From contig JAJTTP010000015.1 in NCBI GenBank assembly GCA_023313575.1, positions 1,054,001-1,118,000 on the forward strand: DNA of 64,000 nucleotides, given 5' to 3'. The stretch is from Eutypella sp. D-1 (taxonomy: Eukaryota > Ascomycota > Sordariomycetes > Xylariales > Diatrypaceae). Shown piece by piece: positions 22,248 to 35,126 of the stretch. Under the pieces are notes generated by a model, which was given only the letters and a program-made list of their open reading frames with translations, was not told where the DNA came from and ran no database searches. Each line of letters opens with the position of its first letter. Position 1 is the first letter of the stretch. A program made the position numbers and the translations under genes.

Positions 22248-25200
22248 GGTGGGCAAATGAATTTTTCGATCGATCCGGAAATGCTGGGTTGTGAAGGGGG
22301 GGATACCGAATTATCAAGGATGGGATGGGGTTTGGATTGTTCGGATTATTACGTCGTTCGGTTCGCAGTTGCAAGTTTGATGGCTTCGGTTACGCGAATA
22401 CCGAACGCTGACAAGGCACAGACGATGGCTTTAGGTAAGTTGTTGTTGGCACGGTACTTAGGTAGGTAGCTTTAAGTTACGGTTAGTTGAATTGATTGAT
22501 TAGCGCTGATGCTGCTGGCGCTTGTGCTGCTGCTGCTGCTGTGACACGGTGACAGAATTTATACATAGTACCTGTTGGCAAAGGTTGTACTTCGCAATGC
22601 TGGTAAATGGCGACCACTTCTCAAGTACCGCCCACGTGATTGGGGAACTACTACATGTCATTACCTCAGCTTGGGACAGTCCTCGACCTGCGCCTTATCC
22701 ACCAATCAGAGCTTGGATTGCTTAAAAAGGGGTAAGTATCTAGGTACTGTGACTTACTTCCAATTACCTACCTGCTACTTGACCTTGCACATGTGAATTG
22801 CATCCATGGACTCTACTTGTTCTTTTAAGCTTCTATAGATTTTGCAATGTTAAGGTGTTTTTGGGTGTACCTACACACCTAGGGAGGTATGCTGGATACC
22901 GGGTTGCGGGGGTCGGCTGGGGTTATCTGGTTTCAACGTAAGGAAGACTTCGGGAAGGCCTTCGCATTCGATAAAATTGTACATAGTAAACGTTGACGCT
23001 AAAAAGTTCGTAGATAATTTGCCTAGGCGAGATAGAAATTGGCTGTAGAGTGCAATCAATGTCTGTTACGGAGTAGGCATCTAGGTGGGTAATTATACGA
23101 AGATCGGACCCCTTTTCGTCGGTTCTCTTGAGTGTTCCCAATCAGGATAATAATCATCTTGGAATGGCTTGAATGGTCAACTCTATCTTGTCCTTTATCA
23201 GACACCGACCGTACTGTACTACCAGCTAGTTTATACAACATGAGCCTGCTCTGTTTGCCCTGCTAATGGTTACTTGTTGCTGTCGTGGGTTTCGCACGAG
23301 TGTTTGATCTGGTCCGAATGTTTTCATAAGGTGTTAGAGATCCAAGCGATGACCTTGGAACTGGATGTCTAAGACCAAGTAGAATATATGGGACCGTCTC
23401 TTCACTACCCCTACTTAGGTAGATTATGGATATAGTACCTAAAGTATGTACGGGTAGGACTTTCAACTACCCACCCTGCCTGCCTTGCAGCCTGTCACCC
23501 CCGTTCAAAGCATTAATGGATGGAAAGTTCATGTAACTAAGTTGAGATATTCTGATATCGGTTTATACCTCACTTGCGCGCTAATACCGATATAGTCGGA
23601 TCTACGGAGCACATACTTACCTGTACATAACTGCGAGATTCCAAGGCAATTCCAAGGTTCGTTAGGTGAACTTGTGACTTGGAGGAGTAGCGAACTACTT
23701 GACTACTAACTGGACCTCCTTGCTTGTTCCGTACAACTCCTAAAAACTCCTTGACATCCCGCCCCCCTAGTCGGTACCCTATGGTTAGATAGTAGTATGT
23801 ATGTCCATATAAATAGAATGAAATTCTCATGAAGTTACCGAGGTATGCAGCTACATAGCTTGCGTTCCTGTCACCCCGACCGACGATAACGCGTCAAGCC
23901 CGTCAACTTGTGCTAGTGTAGCAAACAGGCCAAGGTTGGTGGTCCCAGGTATACTAGAGTTCGCGCTACTAACGGCTACATAGGAGTACTCCAAAATTTG
24001 ACAGACGAGCGATCACATACCTAGATGTATTTGCGAATAACTAGTACAACGTAACATGTCGCTGGCCAGGTGGTTTTCTATTTTCAGGTTTCCAAGTTGT
24101 TACACGGCTTTACTATGTAACTACAGTAGCTGACTAATAAAGTACGTATATGTATATGCCTGGGCAAGTCAGGGAGGGTAACTTATGTACATATGCTAGG
24201 TGTGTATGTATGTATGTATGTATGTATGTACCTATACGTTATAAGTATAGTTAGTGGTGAAAGGCACATGCCCCAAATCCATGCCAGCGGGCCGTATTCC
24301 TTGCATACATATTTGCACTTACGGAGTATATGAACATGTGCAGCACGGGGCAGATTAACGTGCTCCTGCACCCTTAACGGGGTAAGGTATGGAAGTACTA
24401 GTAACTAATAAACGTGGACCCGAATGTACGTACCTGTTTTGTCCTATCACTACCCGTAATCCCTATCTCATCTTTTGCTACAACAACTAACAACCTGAAG
24501 AGGTAACCTTAGTACGCCACCTTAGGTACTCTACTTAGGTTCTATTCTACGCCTGGGCACTACTACTACCACTACCCGACACTGCTACACCACCACTAAA
24601 CCATCACTATACCACCACCACCACCATTTGCAACACTTGCACCACCATACTACTTCCTCCTACATACCTACCACGAATACATTTTCTACCCATAGTTTAG
24701 TTGAAAAGCTACGGCTTGATTTCGCTTTTATCAACTCTACTTTACCACTTTTTTTTACTACACCCCAGACCAGATACCTTTAAGCATATACATACACACG
24801 TAGAGGTCGGGTGTCTTCTTTTTATTTTTTTATTTTAAAATCTAATTTACCTCCTACAAACATAAACATACAATACAATACAAATACAATACGTACATGT
24901 ATCGCATGGATGTAACTCGAAAACATCCCTAACATTGTTTGGCCTGGCTTTCCTACTTACCTACCTACCTACCTACTTACTACATACTTTGCCGCCCTGC
25001 CTTACAAACCTGCCGAAAACTTGATCCGACGCTTCCTCAATTTCCTCCTCCCTTCTATGTTTTTACTATAAACCTACCCAAAAATTTCACCGCTTGCACT
25101 GTCTTGCCCCTGTCCTGCCGCTTTTCCTTCGTCCCTCTTGAAGACGATAACAACGACGACAGCGACGACAACGACGACGACGACGATTACAGTTAAAATT

Positions 25201-25576
25201 AGTGTCGGAAGACCGTCTTTCCCCCTAACCTTCCTCTCCCCCCCTCCCCCTTGGTTATTGACGGGTCTAAGGGCAATTCCGACATCCGACATCCGACATA
25301 TTTACTACATAAATAAAGAGAAGGGCAAAATAATAAAAGAACGAATATTTCTAAAGGGGAAAAACCAGACAACTTAAATAAACCCTGGAGGTTGGCCACC
25401 ACGACGGTAATTCCGTCGTTTTAAGCCCTCTCGACAACCAACCTTGATTTTAATACTCCCCTCTCCCCCTCCCTCCCTCCTCCTCATCATCTTTTTATTT
25501 TCTCAAGCGTTCCCATTATTCTGACGACGACATCTCCGTCGTCACTTGTCTAGGCTCGCGGCCGCCTAGGCTTTTG
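22248..25576. other. Intergenic between divergent vma11 and the Rho1 GEF gene
   Basis: No gene is supported over 3.3 kb. The region is AT-richer, with a GTAT microsatellite near 24.2 kb, a CTAC run near 24955-24975, CCA/ACTACC runs near 24560-24630, a GAC tract near 25160-25190, and many TAGGTA words. The right end is pyrimidine-rich and probably the GEF promoter and leader. Confidence 0.5.
24202..24230 (+). repeat. (GTAT)n microsatellite
   Basis: About seven GTAT units in intergenic DNA. Confidence 0.9.
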
Positions 25577-26165
25577 ATGGGTAAGTTAATCTATCCTCTA
25601 AACTTATCCTAGTTTAATTCATTTCTTCTCCAAGAGGCCTCCTCCGGTCCGTTTTATTGCCGTCGTATTGTCTGTCGTATTTATCTGTCGTATATTGTCT
25701 CCCTTACACCAAAACTAGGGAACCAAAACATCATGTAGATGCACACATACACACATACACACACACATATATACACACAGACATCAACACACGCCAATCG
25801 TCGGTTACCCCGTTATCCCGTTACTCTAAACCAACCACCACCTGTCTCATCGTCTTGCCGTCTTGTTATCGTGTTATCTTGTCTCGCCTTGTATACTACC
25901 CTGTATACTACCAGGCAGTCATGTGCTCAATATCCCATGCTCCATCTACCTACTTCACAACAACTTAATTCACAACTCAGTACTAATAACATACCCTTCT
26001 CCTCTTCCTCTTCCCCCCTTTCTAGGACAGACAACATTATGGCCGACTATCAATATGACCAACGCCGATATGGCCCGCCACCCAACAACAACCACCCTCA
26101 ACGAGATGCCGCTTTTTCGAATATCTTCGGCGCCGCACCTCCTCCCGGTCGTTCTACGACCATGA
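25577..26165 (+). promoter_or_regulatory. Spliced 5' leader of the Rho1 GEF with a possible overlapping uORF
   Basis: A GTAAGT donor at 25581, a branch-like TACTAATAAC at 25981-25990 and a pyrimidine tract ending TTTCTAG at 26025 define a probable 445-bp leader intron. An ATG at 25577 sits directly before the donor. If spliced as drawn, it opens a 47-codon frame that ends at 26165 and overlaps the main start (26039) in another frame. The upstream ATG has T at -3 (weak), while the main ATG has A at -3 and G at +4, so leaky scanning is plausible. Confidence 0.45.
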
Positions 26166-29100
26166 CATCCGCGTCTGGTCATCCACCAAATCTGATGCCT
26201 CATAATGGCAGTGGTAGAACGAACACGATGTCTGGTGCTGCTCCCGATATGCACCGTATGCCTCCGCCTCGGCAGCCGCCTCAGAGGGGTGGCTATGACG
26301 AACCTGGTCGAACGCGCACAATGGATTCGAGTATGGCAAATGGGTATTATCACAACCAGCGGAATCCCTCTGGGGGGTATCCCCCTCCAGGGTCGGGTTA
26401 TGCAAGGCCGAATCCTGTGCCAGACCGCCGCCCTTATCCGGGTCCTCCACCGCGGCTCGAGTCGAGGGGGGGGGCTCCCGTAGGATATCCCCCAGCGCGC
26501 AATCCTCCCCCTCCGCGGAATTATCAGAATTATCCAGGTGGTCCGCCAGCACCCGGAGCGGGACCCGGACCCGCTCTTCGCGATGACCCCTATCGCTCTC
26601 AGTCACTAGCCAGTGCGCCCCGACAACCGATGTACCAGCCGCCACCCGGATCATATCAGTCACCTCAAAACACGTTCAGGCATGCGCAACATCCGGCTGG
26701 CAGCTCTTCGAGGACTACAGCTCAGGGCCGGGTTGTCCCCGAGCGACATGATGATCGATCCATGACCATGACTGGCTATCCGCCGCTGGATCGTGATGCG
26801 CACCAGACTATGAGCGGCAGGGTCATCCCAAATCGCGCGAGGGCACCTTCCAACGACGACCCCAACATGAGCGGACATCCCGGGTTTAACAGCGGAGGCC
26901 ATTCCCCCGCACCTGGCACGGCTACGAGGACCATGAGCATGGCCTCATCCACGGTCGCTCCCGATCATAGTCGCAGCATGTCAATGGCCAGCACCGTTGT
27001 GCCTCCCCTCGAGCCGCCGCAGCAGCAGACGCGGCCATTAGCCCATCGACCCTCTATAGCGTCATCTACGAAATCCGGCGACGGCGATCGGCCTCCCACG
27101 GCTAGAATCCGAGCACCATTAGTCTACCCGGCAATGATTTCCAGGGTCGCCGAATGTTTCCGACAGAAAATCATTACGGGAGATCGTACTAAGAACGGAC
27201 TTACTTATAAGAACGCGTTTAGCGGTTCCGAAGCCGTTGACGTTCTATCTTATATCATCCGAACTACCGATAGGAACTTGGCCTTGCTGTTGGGTCGGGC
27301 CCTCGATGCTCAGAAGTTTTTCCACGATGTCACCTATGAACATAGGTTGCGCGACTCGACCGCCGAAATGTATCAGTTCAGGGAGACCGGCATGATGGAC
27401 GAGCCGGAGGAGAAGCCCGACGTCAACGGTGTTTTCGTGCTGCTCTCGGAATGTTACTCGCCCACTTGCACAAGGGACCAGCTTTGCTACTCTATTGCGT
27501 GCCCTCGAAGACTGGAGCAGGTCTCTCGGCTGAACCTCAAGCCGCAGGTCGGATTGAAGAAGGAGCAGGATATGATTAACGACGATGTCGACCAGACGGA
27601 TGAGCAGAAACTCTGGATCAACACTGTGCCGAAGGAGATCGCTGAAAGCGTGGGCGACCGTGAAAAGAAGCGACAGGAGGTCATCTCCGAGATCTGCTAT
27701 ACTGAGAGGGATTTCGTTAAGGATCTCGAGTACCTCAGAGACTTCTGGATATTACCCCTGCGGTCTAATGGCTCGCCGATCCCTACTGCCCGAAGAGAAG
27801 TTGTTGTCCGCAACATCTTCAGCAACGTTATCGATCACCCCAGCATTCATTCGGTCAGCTCTAGGTTTGCTAGAGCTTTGACCGAGAGACAGCAGAAGCA
27901 CCCTGTTGTGAAGAACCTTGGCGATATTTTCTTGGAAATCGTTCCGCAATTCGAACCGTTCATTCTGTATGGATCGAAGCAAATGGAGGCTAAATTCGTG
28001 TTCGAGAACGAACGGTCGAACAATGCAAACTTCGCTAAGTATGTGGAGGAAATCGAACGGAGGAAGGAGTCGAGGAAGTTGGAGTTGAACGGTTACTTGA
28101 CGAAACCGACGACAAGACTGGCCCGTTATCCGCTGCTCCTGGAGAATGTTCTGAAGTACACGGAAGAAGGGAACCCCGACAGGGAAGATATCCCCAAGGT
28201 CCTAACTATGATCCGCGATCTACTTACCCGCGTGAACGCCGAATCCGGCAAGGCCGAAAACCGGTTCAACCTCAGACGACTTAACGAGCAATTGCGATTC
28301 CGGCCCCAAGATCGTGTCGACCTAAAGCTCACCGATGAAGGCCGCGATCTAGTCTTCAAGACCCAGTTTAAGAAAACGCCAGCTGACCCGACGGATATCA
28401 CCGCGTTCCTATTCGATCATGCTGTCCTACTTGTGCGCATTAAACAAGTGGGCAAGGGTCAGGAAGAAGTGAAGGCGTACAGACGGGTGAGTACTGTCTT
28501 AAGCTGCATTGTTATTCAAGGCTTGTGACTAACTATCGACATAGCCTATCCCATTGGAACTACTCTCCATCCGGGAGATGGACGAGGTAATACCACGGCA
28601 AGGCGTCAAGCGCGCGTCTTCAAGTCTGCCCTCTTTGGGCGGTAAGAACACCGATAAGAAAGGTATTGAGGGCTGGCCCATCACCTTCCGCCATCTGGGC
28701 AGGAACTTCTATGAGCAGGTCCTTTATGCGTCGAACCAGGCGGCACGGAAGAAGTGGCTCGAGTACATTGACTCTGCACAACAGCGCCTGCGGGCCAGAG
28801 CCGATTTCTTCAATGTAAACACACAGTCGCAGGGATTCTTCCAGGCAGGCAATGCTGTCAACTCGGTCACTCCATTCGGTATGTATATCAGACTTGATCT
28901 TCGAATAGAATAGTACTGACGGTGTGTTGCAGATGGCGGTCGCAAACTTATCATCGGCACGGACAATGGCATCTACGTCTTGTCCCGCAAGAATAAGGAT
29001 CTCCCACCAAAGCGCGTCATCGAAGCACAGAATGTGACACAGGTGGATGTCCTAGAGGAATACGGCCTCCTGCTTATTCTATCTAACAAGTCCCTGATGT

Positions 29101-30009
29101 CCTACCCGCTAGCAGCCTTGGACCCGAACGAACCCGCACTATCAAAACGACCGAAGAAGATACAGAGCCATTGCAACTTCTTCAAGACCGGCATTTGCTT
29201 GGGTAGGCATCTCGTGTGCTGCGTGAAATCTAGCGCGCTCTCGACGACAATCAAGGTGTACGAGCCCAACGACCAGATGAGCAAGGGGAAGAAGCAGAAA
29301 GGCTTTGGTAGTCTCTTCAACTCCGGCCAGGACGAGCTCAAAGCATTCAAGGAGTTCTATATCCCGACCGAATCAACTTCGGTTCACTTCCTCAAGAGCA
29401 AACTGTGCGTGGCATGTGCCAGAGGTTTCGAGGTTGTGTCATTGGAGACGCTCGAGACGCAGTCGCTGCTCGACCAGGCCGATACGTCGCTTGATTTCGT
29501 GGCGAGGAAAGAAGGCGTCAAGCCGATACACATCGAACGCCTCAACGGCGAGTTCCTTCTCAACTATACCGACTTCTCGTTCTTCGTCAACCGAAACGGC
29601 TGGCGCGCGCGGCCCGAGTGGCGCATCGACTGGGAGGGTACACCCCAGGCTTTCGCCCTGTCTTACCCCTGGATTTTGGCGTTCGAGCCCAATTTCATTG
29701 AGCTTAGGAATATTGAGAATGGCGCGGTCCACATCGTACCACACAAGAACATCAGGATGCTACACAGCAGTTCACATGAGGTAAGGTTTCTTCTCCCATG
29801 ATGTTAACGGTTTTTTTTTTTTCCTTTCTTCCTAAAGGGACGGCCCAATAACTAACAACACAATCTTCGTATAGATCTTATTCGCGTACGAGGACGAGGC
29901 AGGAGGGGACGTCGTGGCCGCCATCGACTTCTGGAAGAACAACAACCGGAAGTCCGAGATGCCCATGCAAGAGAAGGCAGGAGCACAAGGTGGCGGCGGG
30001 ATACTCTAA
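26039..30009 (+). CDS. rom2: Rho1 guanine nucleotide exchange factor, Rom2/Rgf type (DEP-DH-PH-CNH)
   Basis: Four exons (26039-28486, 28545-28878, 28933-29780, 29875-30009) give 1254 aa. The start MADYQYDQRRYGPP has a good context; the in-frame open stretch upstream is the leader intron. Residues 1-355 are Pro/Gly/Arg-rich and probably disordered, with repeated RTMS/RSMS phosphosite-like motifs. A DEP domain lies at about 358-450 (FSGSEAVDVLSYI). The DH (RhoGEF) domain spans about 545-735 (SEICYTERDFVKDLEYLRDF ... LTKPTTRLARYPLLLENVL), a PH domain about 770-910, and a citron-homology (CNH) domain about 925-1230. This order is that of yeast Rom1/Rom2 and S. pombe Rgf1-3, which activate Rho1 for cell-wall integrity signalling and glucan synthesis at sites of growth. 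Domain limits are estimates by eye. Confidence 0.93.
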
Positions 30010-30526
30010 ATCTTTTAAAGTCTTTTTTTTAACTTTTTTCTAGTCGGGTGTGGTGGTGGTGGTGTGTGTGTGGTCCGATAAACAAAAATATTTCAGAGAA
30101 AGAGAAGAGTTCTTCTATGTGTGTGTGTGTGTGTGGATCTTTTTTTCATCGAAAGTGTTGTTCTCTCAAACTACTTAAGTACCTACCTACTTATTTTATT
30201 GTCCCAACAACCGAGAAGAGAAGAAAGGGGAAAGGGGGGGAAGAAAGTTAACCGGAGTGTTGGGGGGAAGAAGAGGAGGTTAGGGGGGAGGGGGGAGGTG
30301 CAGGCGGTCGGCGGGGGGTTGGGTCTTGGGGGTTTCTTCTTCTTCTGGTTTTCTCTCACACATCAAAGCAAGCAAAGCAAGCAATATCAGAAAGGGGAGG
30401 ATGGGGGGAGATTAAAACGTGGGCTTTTATAGCAAAGCTTACGTTTTTTTTTTTGTTTCTCTCTTCTGTTCGTCTTAGCGGCGCTCTCTCTCTCCCCAAT
30501 ACCTCTTTTTTCTCTTCCTTCCCCCT

Positions 30527-30547
30527 CCCCCCCCCCCCCCCCCCCCC
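30527..30547 (+). repeat. Poly-C tract
   Basis: Twenty-one consecutive C residues following a pyrimidine-rich stretch. Confidence 0.9.
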
Positions 30548-31730
30548 ACCAAACCCCAACAGACACACCATCATATCCATCGTCGTCCATCATCTATCTT
30601 AATTAATTCAAGACTCTATCTATCTCTGTCTCCGTCTCTTGTCTCTATCTCTCGTTCTCTTCGATTCCCCCCATCGGCCCTCTCTACCTCTGTCTCTCCT
30701 AGTTTAATCATAAACACCGTGTGCTTTTGTTTGTAGGACCAGGGGATACTGGGTATAAAAGATGTGTTCTGTGTGTTTGTGTGCCTGTGTGTGTGTGCAT
30801 GCCTGGCTGGCGGGTTGCGAGAGGAGTGAGGGAGGAACAACTAGGAAGGTTTTAAGTTCAAATATAAGGGGAAGTTTGCATTTCCCTTCGATGTTTTTCT
30901 GCGGAGGGACGGGGTTCTGTTATTCGTTAGTCCCCATCGATCTTTTTGTTTCTTGCGTAGCATTTACCGAAATCTACATCCCGTTATTAAAGTAAAAAAG
31001 CCAATTCTTTTAATTTTTTTGGCTCCATTCCTTTTAAGCTATGCCGTGTGGCGCATTGCACGTATGCGCGGTTTCGTCAGTGTTCTCGAGAACCTTGTAC
31101 TATATATTTATGTACGTGTGTATATGCTTGTTTATTGTCTTCTGGATTTATCTTCATCGTTTTCGTCTTACCAGTCGTTGTTGTCACTTAGAAAACAGAA
31201 ACTGCGTTAATCGACAAGGGTCTGAGTAGCAGTTCTTGGGTGTGTTGGAAGGGGGTTGTCTGTGGTGACCGTGGTAGTTAGGATAATGTAGTAGGATGTA
31301 AAAGATAATTACAAGATCCTATCATTCGATATTCTTGGGCTCATCTTTGCTAAACCCTACACACATGTGATGGTTCCAGTAGAAGATTCCTCCAACTCGA
31401 TAGCACTTCTAGAGGAAGCTCGGTTCCTCTTACTTTATATGGAGAGAAACCGCGTGGCTGGCAAGAATTTGATAGAATGTCTTGTTTTAATTACCACTAA
31501 CACACACTTCCGTCGACATCCTCTTGCCGCTTCTTTTGCTCCTCCCTTTTTCCTTTCCTCATCAGTACCCTAATTAGCCATTATTTATTTCGCTCAGTCT
31601 ATGAATGTATCCCACCCTGAGAACTCAGGATTGGAAACTATAGCTTGACTCGGTATAGTAATCCTAAGAAAACCTGGAATCCGTGACATAGATCTTGGAT
31701 GTCTAGTTGTGGATGTCTAATAAACTTTTC

Positions 31731-31770
31731 CAAATAGGGGTCAATAGGGGTTAATAGGGGTAAATGCCCC
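31731..31770 (+). repeat. Short 10-bp tandem array ending in an inverted unit
   Basis: Three direct units of the form nnAATAGGGG are followed by TAAATGCCCC, whose GCCCC mirrors the GGGG ends. It is preceded by a duplicated GGATGTCTA. Origin is unknown. Confidence 0.7.
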
Positions 31771-33995
31771 ACAACCGCACATCTACTTAGTAAGCAGTAT
31801 GAGATTACTTGAGAATGACAACATAACTTCTCTTGATATCGCGTGTATCCTTGTTAGTATTTCTCCCGAAGTTCTAGGATTACCGTGTTCGTATGCAGTC
31901 TGTTATCTTACGGGCATGGACAAGTGGGCGATCTAGGTTTAGCCATGCATTATCACTGCTTCGTAAACCCTGAGAAACCCTTTGCCTTATCTACATATTG
32001 ACCCAGGTTCCCGGTTATAGCTCCCTTTCGCATTTAATAATAGTAAGTGTATATGGATATTGTTGATTTGGTGGAGTAAAATGATGTTATATTTTCTAAA
32101 TTTCGTGTGATCTAATCTGGACCGGCTGCGACTCTATAGTAGTAGGTCAAGCCCGCCTTACCAATATCCTCAGCTTCGCGGCCTTATGAGGCGGTGCAGG
32201 GCTTACTTACCCAACGCAAGAATCGCCGCTAGTAGAGTCACATAGACGTTATCATATGTACGGTAGTTCGTATCTTGTGAACTGGCGTCCCGTAAACCGA
32301 TTCTTTGGTATAACCGGACAAATCGACGAACAGAGGATATGCAAGGAACAAACCTTAGTATATCGAGACCATCAATATATAGCCAGATTGTTGTTTATTA
32401 CACTTTACCCGACCTACCGCTTTTCGACGAACGACATCCCATAAGATCTCGTATAAGCGTTCCCTTTACGTCACACCTCCTTATCCAGAGGAACTCGCAT
32501 CTCTCATTGCGCTCGAGTACTTGGATATAATAGGTTTCTCGGAAGGCGAACAGAATACTGTATCGGGTCTACTGTTACCTAAGTAGTCAACTTTGGCTTC
32601 ATATTGTAGGAGAGGAACTGAATAACTTCTCATAATAACTCAATTGCGGATAGTCATTTATCGACTCAGTTCTCGCTTAGATAGGCGAAACAACGTATCT
32701 GAGCTTACGACGACATCCAATACTATGGATCATTTCCAAGAATGTCTGATTGCTGCTTGGCTGCCAGCTGCCTACTTGAGTGCCAAGTATGTATACTAAC
32801 TTCTATGGCCCACCTCTAGTCAGTTTCAACCCTATAAGGAGGGGACTTCCCTACCTCAGGGAGCTCAGGGATTATCAAAGTTTCGGGGAGCTTTCTGCAC
32901 TTGCGGGTGGTGCCGCTTTTCTAAGTTTGCCTAGGGATGAACTTTGTTATAATTGAGTTCGAAGCTATGTGCAGTGGCCGTGGCCGCTTGCATATCTGGT
33001 ACCCTACCAGCGGTCTTTAGGTGGTGTTGTTACTTAATGAGGATCGATTCGCCTTATCAAGCTTCAGTGAGGCAATGGAAGTGAGAAAAATGATTCAGTT
33101 TTTGCGGTCCCATTATCCGTATATGTTCTATAAGACAACCTAAGATAGTGTGGCCTCTGTCGAAGCAGCACGGCATCGGATCGGACGGAGCTTTCCTCGT
33201 CCCCTAACATCTGACTGCATGTGTCGCCTGATAACCGTAAATGAGTTGGATACCGGTTGCTGATCTCGCACAATTGTGTTGATTCTCGTTCACTTGCTTC
33301 CGTGATATATGTGATCGAATGCGTGGCATGGCGTTTGAGGTCTGCTATAACAAGCTTGTCAAGTTGAAGAATCCACCGTGACTCCTCGCGACGGATGCGC
33401 TAAGCTCGGATCCTAGTGAAACCGGAGAGCTATCCATCACCGCATCAAGAGCTTATCGGCAAGCTGAGTAAGTTATTCGGGTTGAGTGGATCTACGGGTG
33501 GGTGGGTAAGTTGGCTAGTAAAGACGGAGACATCGGGCGAGAGTCATAGAGCAAGGCAGTGCTCCCCCTTAGTCCGATTGGACCAGGCGTTAAGGACATA
33601 TACATCTTTGCTAGAGCTAGGCAGACGCACGCCGGCTAGTATATAAAGTTTAGGGGAAATCGGGTAGTTATCTAACCCGGCCGGAACCTTGCAAGGCCTC
33701 GACTGTTATTGAGTTTGGCACTGACTGCTGTTGGATGGCAAATATCGGTCCGACAGAACAACCCGGGCGGTATGCAAAAGATATATTAGGGAGGCATCCT
33801 GGACCCCGAAGGTCAGGACGGATGTTACAAAGGTCTTCATGACACTTGAAGACACGTACATAATCATCACTTCACAAGCTTGAGAGCGTATGATCATATG
33901 CTCTCGTGTTTCCATACGGCCCTCGTACATCTGCTGTATTGATTGAGGGTCTCCATACCGTCATACAATACTCATAACCGAGACCGAATGACAAG

Positions 33996-34420
33996 ATGCC
34001 CATGCGAACATATTGCTATTGTGCAAACTACTATGTGAGCTTCTGACTTCCGACCTTCAGTCAAGGATCAAATATTAACAATTCGTCATCAGGGCGCAGC
34101 GAACTGCCACAACATAGTCTCACGGTTCGGCGACCGCTGCAAGCTTTGCAAGGTATGCATGAATTCACTCCCTAGGGAAGGAGTGGATAACACGCATCGG
34201 CATTAGACTAATGGGAAGTCAGGCTATGAATGAGGGCAGGTCATTCAGGTACGACTTCGCCAGCTCCTCGAGCCTGGTGGAAGAGGAAGTGTACGACAGC
34301 GAGGCAGTGGTCGACGACGATGATTCCAGCCAGGGAAGTTCCGACTACCAGCGCAGCGACAGAAACGTGGAAGTCGACGCGGGGTTCATGCACCCTAGAT
34401 CGAGGAGGATGACGCACTGA
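33996..34420 (+). CDS. Small Cys-rich protein (probable zinc-binding), three exons
   Basis: Exons 33996-34034, 34093-34152 and 34223-34420 join in phase to 98 aa through introns of 58 and 70 bp with GTGAGC...CAG and GTATGC...CAG ends. The N-terminal half carries CYC, NCHN and RCKLCK, six Cys or His residues that could bind one zinc ion. The C-terminal half is acidic (VVDDDDSSQGSSDYQ) and ends HPRSRRMTH. The third exon is much richer in G and C than the surrounding DNA, as expected for coding sequence. I do not recognise a named family. The gene lies alone between two long intergenic stretches. It could also be a relic, but all three exons are open and the splice sites are good. Confidence 0.6.
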
Positions 34421-35126
34421 CTCCGAAGGTTGTTCCGGGGGCGGCCATAGAGAAGGAATGTAAAAAGTAAACAAATTCACTACATCGGTTCGGCTTTTCG
34501 GAGGCGTTCGTCAACTTTTGGTACGGATTTGGGCGTTATAGAGTATATGTAGAGTATGCTGAGCGGCGGATGGAAGCTATCGGGATATCTAGAAACCAGC
34601 AACACAAGATTAGGTCTTGCGCATCGGATAGAAGGCGGCATTAGACACGCTCTACTGAAAAGTAATCATAATATAATAGACCAAGAACCAACTAGAAATA
34701 CTAAATACGTGTGTTTGTGTGACAATTCATATTGTCTTACAAGTAGGGGGCCGGTGTCATCACCTCTTCGCACTGCCCTTCACACCCTTCTCCGGCTATA
34801 AGTCCAGAGGACTGGGGTGAGCCCTCCAATTGATAGGCAAGTTTTATTTCAATTATTTCTCTATTAAGTGAAGATACATAAGATCAACTAGCCATACCAT
34901 TTTAAGCCCTTGCCTTTTTGTGTGTGGTGTTACCTGAGGTCTACATGGTCTTGAGGTAAGGGGTTTATGCAGTTGGTGCTCTACATGGGCTCCTCTTTCG
35001 GCTTTTCGGAGTCCGAGCCCAGAATACAAAAGTTTATCGCTATATGAGATCTCGCTGGCATCCAGGTTCTCAACCATTGGAAAATAAATCGATCAGTGAC
35101 ATTAACTCTACACAGAGTAACTTGAA
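34421..35126. other. Intergenic, promoter side of the carboxylesterase
   Basis: No coding region is supported. A sequence resembling TCGGCTTTTCGGAG occurs twice, at 34489-34502 and 34998-35011. Confidence 0.5.

Larger units (their letters stand above)
30010..33995. other. Long intergenic region
   Basis: No gene is supported over 4 kb. The first 1 kb is the GEF 3' region with GT runs (30050-30135), G-rich DNA and a long C run. From about 31.3 kb the DNA becomes featureless and AT-richer, apart from a small TAGGGG array near 31.73 kb. Short open frames have no recognisable product. Confidence 0.5.

Noticed and set aside
25739..26038. In-frame N-terminal extension of the Rho1 GEF beginning with a Thr/His-rich stretch
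   Set aside because: It lies inside a well-supported leader intron and consists of low-complexity CACATA repeats; the ATG at 26039 has a better context.
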